A DNA stretch of 64,000 nt from Pelecanus crispus. Lineage: Eukaryota; Chordata; Aves; Pelecaniformes; Pelecanidae. The stretch covers positions 168,476,491 through 168,540,490 of the forward strand of contig NC_134643.1 in assembly GCF_030463565.1 (NCBI RefSeq), written 5' to 3'. Shown here piece by piece: positions 12,773 through 64,000 of this stretch; within the stretch, counting starts at the first letter, position 1, and every line of letters begins with the position of its first letter. A model generated the notes under the pieces. It did not search any database. It worked only from the letters and a program-made list of their open reading frames with translations, and was not told where the DNA came from. Both the position numbers and the translations under genes were made by a program.

Positions 12773-13609
12773 TAATGAGCAAAGTTCACCAAAAGGACAG
12801 CATTTTGTCAAAATCATGACAGACTGTTGGCCCAGGGTAACAAATATGCAGCTTATCAGTTCCATGGTACCTTCGAGTTCCCATATCATCACAGAGCTTG
12901 GCCGTGCTGTCCTCACACCGCTCCACCCTCCAGAGAGTTCGTCTTAGAGCCAGCACACCAAGTTCCCCTGGCGTTGCCGACATCTAAGGTTGCAGGCCTA
13001 GGGAACTTCCCGTGGAATGAATCCCTTGCATGCCAGCTGCACTCCACCCTGGAAGCTTCTTTAATGCTGTATCTTTCCTAAAAATGTGAATATAAGTTTA
13101 ATTTCTAAGTCACCTCCAGCAATTATTCCACAGGTTGACACCAAATGCAAGAGATCATACAATGGGAACTGTGTTCATGTAAATAAATGTGGAAAGCACA
13201 CAGGAGAGCTGTAATCAAGAAAAGCATTGAAAGAAGCACAGGTTTTACTAACTTGAATGGAAGCACGTTGTTTGCTTATTACATGTCATCTCAGTCACTT
13301 TCGAAAACAGAGCTTTCTTACTGAAGCGACTTGAATTTTGCTTTTCTCAGTGTTGTATGTCCTAGATGTTGCTTTAAAAAATCCAGACAAAACTGTTATG
13401 TTTAAGATCCTCATCTGTACAGCAAGTGCACAGTATTACTGGAACCAGACTTAGATGAACCACAGTGGAGATCTACCATTCACCTCCAGGCACTGAGAAG
13501 AACTAAAAAAAAAAATTTTTTTTCTTTTTTGTATGGATGTCATGGCAACACCCTGGGAATCTTGCCTAGTCAAATGAGTCCATGGACACTGGCATTAACA
13601 GAAAACACG
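12773..13609. other. Intergenic DNA with an A11T8 tract
   Basis: No gene or transposon recognised. An A11 run followed directly by T8 begins at 13505 and could extrude as a small hairpin. Confidence 0.55.
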
Positions 13610-13880
13610 GATGTCAGGAGGTCAGCTATTCCATTTCCTGCCCTTGGACTAGGTTGCTTATGTTGATCAAACATCATGACAGAGATTAATCTAACCTGTT
13701 TTTTAAATGTGAGGGATGGGAAGTCTTTATTTCCCTAGGCCATCCGTCACAGTCTGCACAATACTCACATAAGTTTGTTTTCTATTTGCTGACTCACCCT
13801 TGCCCTGAAACTAGTTCAATTTAATTTTTCTGTTACTGTAATTCACTGTTGCTTGGAGATTATCCTGGGCTGCACTGGCT
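13610..13880 (-). mobile_element. Ancient decayed CR1 LINE fragment
   Basis: Stretches such as GATTAATCTAACCTGTT, CCCTAGGCCATCCGTCACAG and the following segment resemble the reverse complement of the 3' part of old amniote CR1 families. The copy is too diverged to code and its ends are vague. This assignment is from memory of CR1-L3-like consensus text. Confidence 0.5.
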
Positions 13881-16800
13881 AGTATTAAGCTAGAAAAACA
13901 AGAGGTCAGGATAGGAAGAAGGCAATTAAGTGCAAGAATTTCTGCAATGTATCAGTTGGTAGAAAATGTAAAGAAAGACTTTGCTCTTCAGAAGCTGTAT
14001 TATCAATATTAGAAGTGCGGGTTAAAAAACAGAAGACTTGAAATTGTAATGAATAGAAGCAGAAAGTTTAATGTCTATTACCTGGTGAGACTGGAAGAGT
14101 GAAATAAGCTCTTAGCTGCTTAGGAATGGATAAGAGAGGGCTATGTAGCTCAGGACAGCAATATTATAAATACACATGAATTGGTGTTGTAACTAATAGC
14201 ACAGGGAGCTGCTGCTGAAGGTCTGCTGTAAGCTCATCAAGTCATCCCACAGAAGTATCAGTCTCTAAGTATCTGTGCATGAAGTACAGAGATGAAATTG
14301 TTAGGAGGAACTGAACAGGTGGTAGGTGTGCCAATTTTAACTTTTAGTAGAACTTCTTCTGTTACTTTCCTCTTGCAACAAGTATTTAAATTTACTAGAA
14401 ATTAACTGGTTTGAATCTTCTCTTAGCAGATAATCAGTAGAAACTATTTGCTATGGATAAATGATTGTAACATAGTTTTGTGTTAAGCAAATAATTAAAC
14501 ACCCGAACATCAAAAGAAATAAACTATGAAAGTTAACAGAAATATTGTGTGTGCATGTATGTGTGTGTGTGACATTCGGATAGAAAAATGTGAATGGAAA
14601 TTAAAAGCTCTTTAGGAAGAATCATATTGGCCAAAATAACCTTAATGTGGCAGTCAAAGACAGAGAGGACTCCAGCTTAAAACCCAGACTGGTTCAGTAG
14701 CGAAGATGGTAAGGGCAAGATCCAGTTGCCTAAACATAGGTGCATGCTGTCATGTATAAGGCACCAGATACACCAGCATGGGATGGGAAGATACAACACA
14801 ATAAATGGAAGACCTGAAACCCTCTGGAATGGTAACTTGTGGCCAAGTGGAATGCCCTACTGCGTCTAAAATGGAAGAAGGCACCTATGCTTAGCCACCT
14901 GAATTGCACCATAACTTGAGGAGAAGGAATAAGCCAATTAATATAAATTAGAAACTATGGCATGTAGAAAATTGATACAGGTAGTTAAAAATATGGGGAA
15001 AATAGAGATGGCTAGTGGGGTAACAGGAAAAAAATATGAAGAGCATCCGAGGAAGACTGTTGGTATTATATACTGATGACCAGATCAAAATAGCAAAATT
15101 ACTTACAGCTTGGTTCTGTGGCACTGACATTTCTGTTGTGCAGCTGAACAAGAACAGGCTGATATGTCTGTATTGCAGAAGGATGAGAAACTATTCTCCA
15201 GTGGATACGTCAGCAAGATGATGAGTCAGGCCACCGGATAGTGACAAGCTGGGCTCACAGCCAGCGGGACAGCCTGCTTTCTTGCCTGTGGCACGTTGGG
15301 AAACAAGGCTGCCTGTTTGGTTTGTCAGGCAGACATACAGCCTGCCTTTCTGCCTGGCTTCAGTCAAAAACATTAAACTCAAACAATGTACTGTTGTAAA
15401 GCCTTCACATTCTGCTATCATAGCTTGTCTTTGGGAAACTCCTCCCTCTGATGCCTCTCGAACAGCTTTGAATCTGATTCTGTCCTTAGTACTGCCTCAG
15501 AGATACCACGTAGTGCTCAGCAAATCTTTTATCCAGACTTTTCAGACACGCTCATGCACCTGTCTTCTTGGTTTTCTAGGTACCCGTCTCAAGGCCCTGG
15601 GGTATGATATGGAGAAACTGTTCAGCCCTGAAATCAATGGCTGCTTGCCTGGGAGGGAAATGTTACAGAGCTACATCCTCTGAAAGACTAAACTTTAGGT
15701 TCCTATTGCATAATTGGGATTAGTGGGATCATTTCACCTTAAGATCCACATGCCTTTATTCACCATCTGGAAATTAGTTGAAACTGTCCAATTATCTTCC
15801 AAGTGTCTTGAGAAAAGCAGATGTTTGTGAACTCCTTGTACCCTAGTGATAAGTGCCATAGGAAATGCACATGAAGAAACTTGTCAGTCTGACTGTACGC
15901 AGAATGAGAAGAGAGCAGAGCAAAGAAGGCTTAAGGCCACACATCATACATATGCTTATTTAGTGACTATTGTCTTTCTTGTGCACTGAATAAATAGGGA
16001 ATCTTGTGTGTTTGCATGTTTGGGACATCCTCTGTGATCACCTAATTGAGTTCCCTAGCACAATGTACATACATAATGGGTTTAATTCAGATGCCATTGG
16101 CTTAATTTGGCCATTACCCTATTTGAGCAGTTGGTGTTGCTCGACTGCTACCCATATTACTTAAGTTGCACTTTGATTAGTTTGTTATATATCTTGCTCT
16201 TTCCATGTTGTGAATATACTGTTGCCATAGGAAAATATTCAGTGGATAAATTGGCAGTTGCTTTTCTTTTCTCCCCCAAAATAGAAAGGAGATTATTAAT
16301 TTCATTACTGTGCTATTTTCCCTTCCCCTTCCCCTTCCTCTCCATGTGCAGCCTTAGATTTTCCCGAGCATCTCTGTTGCTAATTGCTTCACACTTCTTT
16401 ATTACTGCATCAGTTTCTAACAGTTACTTGCACACTTGACAGATAGAGTTATGGATTACTTTGGCTTTCAGGGTATTCTTTTTCTGGTTGAATTTTATTT
16501 TCCCCTTCCCTTTTAGTTTTCCCTTCTCCAGAACTTCTTAGAGTGTTTTGTTTTGGACTTAGAAGTAAACACTAATATTTATTTTAAAATTAAGTAGTGT
16601 CAACATTTATCACTGATAGTGCTGCAAAGGAAAAATGTAGGTGCTGTGCAAACCTTCTTAAGGTTTGTTCTTTGTCCTTTTCCTACCATTACAATAATAG
16701 TGGAAAATGTTACTTTAGTATTTTACTTTAATACTTTTAACTGTATTCTTAAAATAAATTACTTGTTCATGACCAGAATTCTACTTCCAGTTAGCCAAAT

Positions 16801-17449
16801 TTGTTTCACTGAAATCTAAACCTGCCAGATTTTGCTGGTGGGCAGAGCTTTTCTTCATACGTTGTGGGAGACGATTTAAATTAATTATTCAGGATCTGGA
16901 ATACATAAGCGCTATTTTGTTGAATCTTGTCCTTTCAAACCGCTGTACCATTTCTGGAAGTGTATTTCCTTCTTTTAATCTGGAAGGCTCTATAGACAGT
17001 TGTTGACAAGCATACTACTTACTGCTTGCAAAATTCTGTGGCGTATCGTCTACGCTCAAGCAGCGTATGTTGTTGCCAGGCCCACCAGTCTTCACTGACA
17101 GCAAGCTTAAGCTTGATTTGTCTGTCTTATGGTTATTATGACATTCTTGCAAGCATGAACTGACACTCTTTCTCCAATAATAGAGTGTAGCCCAGACCCT
17201 ACCCCTCTTTGATCTCAACAATGTGTCAACTCCGATGCCCATAATGAAAGTCAGATGTCAGCCCTGCTAATTGTTTCACTGGCAATACATTTGAGTGGGA
17301 AGAGATAGGGCTGGCATGAGATGAATAAACAGAACGTAAGAATGGTGCCTGTCTTGCAGCTCGCTCAGCTAGAGCGGGAAGTAGTCTAGGAGATTAGGGT
17401 TGCGATCAGTTGCATCAAGTAACCAGAGGCCAGTAACTAGCGGTTAAGC
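13881..17449. other. Intergenic DNA, one TG-rich microsatellite
   Basis: Noncoding sequence with a short imperfect TG repeat at 14546-14571. Nothing else recognised; open frames up to 133 codons resemble no family. Confidence 0.55.
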
Positions 17450-18405
17450 TAGGGGTCAGCACTGGCTCCAAAACTGTCCAACATCTTTGTTAATGATCTG
17501 GATGATGGGGCAGCGTGCACCCTCAGCAAGTTTGCTCATGATACAGAACTGGGAGGAGAGGTTGATACACCTGAGGATCATGCTGCCATCCCAGAGGGAC
17601 CTCGACAGGCTGGAGAAATGGGCTGGCAGAACCTCATGAAGTTCAACAAGGAGAAGTGCAAAGCCCTGCACCCGGGGAGAAACAGCCCCAACACCAGTAC
17701 AGGCTGTGGGCCAATCAGCTGGAAAGCAGCTTGGCAGAAAAAGACCTGGGGGTCCTGGTGGGCACCAAGTTGAACATGAGCCAACAATGAGCCCTTGCAG
17801 CAAAGGTGGCTAACGGTGTCCTGGGCTGCATTAGGAGAGGTGTTGCCAGCAGGTCGAGGGAGGTGATCCTTCCCCTCTGCTCAGCACTGGTGAGGCCACA
17901 CCTAGGGTACTCTGTCCAGTTCTGGGCTCCCCAGTACAAGAGAGACATGTGCATAATGGAGGCAGTCCAGTGAAGGGCTGCAAAGATGATGAAGGCACAG
18001 GAGCATCCCTCCTATGAGGAAAGGCTGAGAGAGCTGGAACTTTCAGCCTGGAGAAGAGAAGGCTCAGGGGAATCTCATTGGTGTTTAGAAATACCTGAAG
18101 GGAGGGTGCCAAGAGGATGGAGCCAGGCTCTTCTCGGTGGTGCCCAGTGACAGGAGCAGAGGCAGTGGGCACAACCTGGAACACAGGAGGTTCCCTCTGA
18201 ACATCAGCAAACTGTCACCGTGAGGGTGCCCAGGCACTGGCACAGGTTGCCGAGGGAGGTTGTGGAGTCTCCATCCTTGGAGATATCCAAAAGCCATCTG
18301 GATGTGGTCCTTGGGCAACCAGCTCTGGGTGGCCCTGCTTCAGCAGGGGTTGGACCAGGTGACCCCCAGAGGTCCCTTTCAGCCTCAGCCATCCTGTGAC
18401 TCGGA
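17450..18405 (+). mobile_element. CR1 LINE, 5'-truncated, sense orientation
   Basis: The fragment begins in the C-terminal part of the CR1 reverse transcriptase (a CCAACATCTTTGTTAATGAT segment encoding NIFVND, then a decayed FADDT box reading A-H-D-T near 17536). It continues through the conserved [14 protein letters not shown] and [16 protein letters not shown] region and ends in the CR1 3'UTR near CAGCCATCCTGTGACTC. Stops and frameshifts interrupt it, for example a TGA in the VQ-R region near 17970. CR1 is the dominant LINE of bird genomes. It lies about 1 kb upstream of exon 1. Confidence 0.93.
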
Positions 18406-18949
18406 GACTGCAGAGAAATAACAGCATGGCAGGGAGCCATTCTGCCAGTTATTTTTTCATGGAGATGAACAGTTCTTTGGCTACTTCAGGTACATGCCCC
18501 GCATTCCTATTTGCTTAGGTCTCTTGCAGTTCCCTCTACTCCTTTCGGTCATACTGCCCATGGCAGGCCACAGTAACAGTACGGGAGAGGAGCATAGTGA
18601 TCACTTGCTGAACTTTGGAGAATTGCTTCAAGGATTTCTGTGATGCACCATCTCCTGGACTTAAATAACTACTTTACCTCGTACCACCAAAATCTCCCAA
18701 ACATCGTTACCCTGAGCCACAGGTAGCACTGGGGGGCTGTGGACTCAGACCCGTCTCTGCCTCATCTCCCGCTCCCCGAGGGCCGCAGCAGCTGCCACCC
18801 TGAACACGGGCCCTTATTTCAGGTCCCATGCCCAAGCTGGAAAGTCGACGGGGAGCTTTTTCTTTTTTTTTTTTTTTCCTCCTTTTTAATAGAAGTATCC
18901 GCGACATCTAGAGAGGAGGGGCGAAAGCAAGCCTTTCTGGCGGGGCTCG
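18406..18949. other. Sequence between CR1 and CpG island
   Basis: Noncoding, with a long T-rich tract at about 18857-18888 just before the CpG island. It may contain distal promoter elements, but I can name none. Confidence 0.55.
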
Positions 18950-19390
18950 CCCCCTGACCCGGCGGGGCCCGCAGCCAGGCGAAGCCGCTCGCCAGCAAGG
19001 GGCGCAGGCAGGCGAGAAACCAAACCGCGGGGCTCGGAGCGCAGCAAGCCCCGGCGCCGGCGGCCGCCTCCCGCAGGCTGGGGCCGCGCTCAGGCGACCC
19101 GGCGGCCCCCGGGAGCGGGGCGGCCCCGCTTCCCCGCCGCGGGAAGCTGAGGGGCGGCTCCCGCCCCGGCCGCGGCCTGCGGGGCTGCCCGGCGCCTCGG
19201 CCTCAGCATCCGCGCTGGGGCGGGCGCCGCGGGGGAGCCGTGTCGGCAGGAGGCGTCCTGCGGCGGGAGGGAGGGACGAGGCGGGGGGGTGCCCGCTCTC
19301 CCGGAAACAGCGCTGGCCGGCGGCAAAGCGGCGGCGGCTGCCGCGGTGAGAAGTCGCCCTCTGCTCCGGCAGCCCTCGCCGCCGCCGGGC

Positions 19391-19420
19391 GGCTCGGCTC
19401 TCGGCTCGGCTCGGCTCGGG
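19391..19420 (+). repeat. GGCTC pentanucleotide repeat in the 5'UTR
   Basis: Two GGCTC units, a TC interruption and three further GGCTC units lie 6 bases before the start codon. Being in the 5'UTR, the repeat could vary in length between individuals and alter leader structure. Its continuation into GGGGCGGC leads directly to the ATG. Confidence 0.8.
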
Positions 19421-19425
19421 GCGGC

Positions 19426-60958
<41,533 letters not shown>

Positions 60959-63900
60959 GTATGTTACTGCTTTATTTTCATTTAAAATACAGTTGTTATC
61001 TTCTAATTCCTTATAGAAAAACTTGAGAAAGCATTTTTTGGGAGATGGATCTCTTCACAATATTTAATGCATTCACTTTCTCCATTTATTTTATCTCTAT
61101 TTTATGTATTTGGAAGATGTATAGTTTTTTTACTGTGTGTCTTTCATTTTGTTCTTTATTTTTAAAAGCCCTGTAACAGTCTGTTTTGAAGATATTATGA
61201 TTAGAATCATTCTTACGGGAATATATGCCATTTTCTTGGGGAAAATGTCAGATTTCATACAAGAGTATTGGGGTTTATGAATATTGGGTTTTATGCTGAG
61301 TGAAGAATAATATGGGTGGGATTTTCAATCATTTCTTAGTTTGCTGCAGCATCATTTGCGTAGTAATAAGCACTTAATTCAAGTGGCTAAAGAAAAGGAC
61401 AGAACTCTCTTAGATTCTTGAGTGATTTTTCATTTTGGTTCTTGAATGGTTGAAATTTCTCTTAGGTAGGTGAAACAGGGAACCGTGACCTGCAGAGTAG
61501 ACTCTGCAGAGCAGAAATAGAGGAAAAGAGAATGTATAAGCTTACCATGAAAGAGAGAGATATTGGACCTTCCTTCATCCCTGAAGAAATAGGAGAGTAT
61601 TCATTAAAAGTCAGGTTCCTTTCTCAATAAATTTCCTCTTCTCCATCTCTCTCTTCTTTCAAACTGCCTAATCTACAGCACATAGTGAGTATGAGAATAA
61701 TCTAGTTATTCCCATCCAGGGTTTCGTCCTTGCTTCTTCATAGCCTGCGCCTCTTGGTATCAAAAGGTATGATCTAGAATTTATTAGAAGTAGAAGGAAA
61801 AAATGCCATTGACTGAATTCAGTGGGCTTTCGTTGAAGCCTTAAATGAGAGCATTTTCTTGAGCATACTTACATCCTTTGAATTCCGTGCTCCAGATACA
61901 TGAATTAATTTGGGGTTGTTCCCTCCTCTCCACCCCTAGACAATCACAAAAACTTGTCTTGCAGAAATGTTCATAGAATTCGCATTGACCAGCATTGCAT
62001 GCATGTTCTTTTTCCCCATGCAGGGAAGCTTTTACTATTTACATTTGAAAATTGTACATCCTATTGATGTTTGCAGTTTCAAATCTGGACATCCCTCTGA
62101 AACCCCATCAACATTTTGTTTTATTTTATTGATTTCTTCAAATGGCTACTGGTTGTTTCTATCAGCCAGTATGGAGTGAGAGTTTTATGATGCATAGGCT
62201 TTATGTTCATTATTCTATGCAGGATCATTTTCACCTGCCACGAGTGACAGACGGAGTTCATTACTTCTGTAGTTCACATACTCTTATCAAATTTCTTTAA
62301 TGCCTGTTGAAGCTATCTAGGCTTTAGCTGCTGCTTTTCTGTTTCTGCACAAGATTGCTCTACAACTCTAGCATCTGACTCTGTCAGTGCCTGAGTTCTG
62401 AAAGTGCACCCACCTGAGCTGTTAACATGTCTTTCCCTTAAGTACAGTAGTGCCTTGCAAAGGAGGTTGGGTTGCCTCTTCAATTTATTCTACGTTTCAT
62501 GTGAGCTGTGACACTGGGAGCATCTACATCCTACTGGAAAACTGGAAGTCTGGATTTTTGTACGTGCAAAACCATAAAAGAGCCAGAAACCATTGCTCTG
62601 CTAGCACAGCATATGTTTTGCTGATAAATGTGTGGATATGAGGAGGAATAAGGAGATTATCTTGGAGAATTTGCAACTCGGAAAACTAGCTGGGGTTCTT
62701 CCTTTACTTTCGTTTACTCTTCCTTACCAACTCTAGATCAGTTTGAGCAAAACAAATAAAAGTAGAATGAAGGCATTTTGTGGAGAAAATGGACTGGGTG
62801 GAGTAGTAGTGGCAAGGAAAACTGAGCAGTGCCTCACTGTTCAAGATCGTAAGGGAGGGCTTTTTTACAAACAGAAGTTGTTTTCTGAGGCCTTCATGGC
62901 AGCTGTGAAAGGTGCTGGGGGTAGTGGGGAGAGTATTGTGTTCAGTAGCTCACTTTGAAAAACAAGGCAGGGCATGTTCTTTAATGCTTCCTGAATAGTG
63001 CTAGAAATGTGGAGGGGAGAGAGAGAGACAGCACTTGGGCAAGAATGATTTCTTAGAACATGGTGCTGAGGAATGTCCGGGACACCACTTCATACAAGCT
63101 GGCCCCAGGAGTCCAAACCGCGAGGCATAAAACAATGGACAAGATGGAAGAAACAGGGCATTATTTAACGAGAATCTGAAATGGATATTGTTCAGTTTGC
63201 TTGCTCTTCCCCCCCCCCCCCCCCCCCTTGTAATTTTATATTAATGTTTAATTTTTTAGAAGTGTCTAGTCTATGTGTTTACGTCTAAAGATAGGTATGT
63301 TCCTAGTAATTCCCCGAAGCCGTCCCATCTGTGGATGGCTGGTTCATTACATTTGCTGTTTCTGCCTGTTCTGATCAGCTCCTGCAGTAAACAGTTTAAA
63401 ATATATAAATACTTTTCAAATGAGAAAGAATGCAAGTAGCACAGCTCCAGCGGGAAAACAGTCCACGATATTATTAGTAAGGGATTGTGTCACTTAAGAA
63501 TTTCTCCATAATGCAGACAAGTAGTTCCGTGGATGATGGAGCAGATAAAGCCAGTTTTCCAATGAATTCCTCTCTCCTGGTCAGATTCCTTGGGGCCTAG
63601 TAAGGTATAAACTGGAGATTCCCTATTTTTATGTTATTTGTAGCCTCTTTTCCTGTGAATTCTCTTGGTAGTTAACAGTAGACATGCTTAAGCCTTTTCC
63701 CAGTGGGGGGGCACCAGTATAGTTCTATGTTTCTGTATATATTTGTGTGTGCATATGAAAATATGCATATATTTTTTTATATATAAGTAAAATAAAAATA
63801 GCTTTTCATTAACTTTTAAGCAATGTGGTATTTTGAGACTTCTAGTTTTGAAATGAGGAACAACCATACAGGTGTGATAGCACATTTCCTTGTATGACGA

Positions 63901-64000
63901 AGTTTGGAATAGCCTGTGATGTTCTAAGAAAATCATTCTGTCTGCTTGGATCCCAAGAAATTTCCTGCTCTCCCTGTGCATCTCTGTAAACATATTTCGG
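60959..64000 (+). other. ABCC4: ABCC4 intron 13, left part
   Basis: GTATGT donor; the acceptor is not in the window. Holds a C19 run (63209-63227) and AT-rich repeats near 63735-63790. No further ABCC4 exon (expected CICQ-like start) was found. Confidence 0.85.
63209..63227. repeat. C19 homopolymer
   Basis: Nineteen consecutive C residues in intron 13, a likely length-polymorphic and sequencing-difficult site. Confidence 0.85.

Noticed and set aside
1..18949. Search for exons of a claudin gene or other neighbour upstream of ABCC4
   Set aside because: No claudin signature (W-GLW-C-C) or other exon with splice sites was seen on either strand.

Overview
This window is vertebrate nuclear DNA, almost certainly from a bird. 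It carries CR1 LINE fragments with typical avian 3' ends, two avian-type endogenous retrovirus solo LTRs, a CpG-island promoter and a long intron-rich gene. There are no bacterial-style operons, no CRISPR array and no recognisable tRNA or rRNA. Most open reading frames longer than 60 codons are chance or repeat-derived.

The only protein-coding gene I can support is the 5' part of ABCC4 (MRP4, multidrug resistance-associated protein 4) on the + strand. I place thirteen exons between 19426 and 60958. They join in phase to about 576 codons: the N-terminal segment, the whole first transmembrane domain, the linker and most of nucleotide-binding domain 1 (Walker A, Q-loop, LSGGQ signature, Walker B, D-loop). 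The rest of NBD1, TMD2 and NBD2 must lie beyond the right edge. All introns except intron 12 start GT and end AG. Intron 12 appears to be a very short GC-AG intron.

Layout: 1-18.9 kb is intergenic DNA upstream of ABCC4. It holds a minus-strand solo LTR (about 7.31-8.49 kb), a repeat-like block (about 11.5-12.2 kb), a plus-strand solo LTR (12.20-12.77 kb), an old decayed CR1 (about 13.6-13.88 kb) and a younger CR1 (about 17.45-18.4 kb). 18.95-20.4 kb is the CpG island with the 5'UTR and exon 1. Intron 1 (14 kb) holds a second sense CR1, two antisense CR1 tails and a 29-bp tandem duplication. Intron 4 holds a solo LTR with an exact 5-bp target-site duplication and a palindromic cAMP response element. 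Intron 6 holds a well-preserved MIR-like CORE-SINE.

I found no clearly new multi-gene system. The most interesting signals are the GC-AG intron 12, the cAMP-responsive-looking LTR inside a cAMP-exporter gene, the promoter-competent LTR upstream in sense orientation, the conserved MIR core, and a 51-bp in-phase candidate cassette exon in intron 9. Coordinates were counted by hand. Splice sites were judged from consensus, reading phase and remembered similarity to mammalian ABCC4; no search was run.
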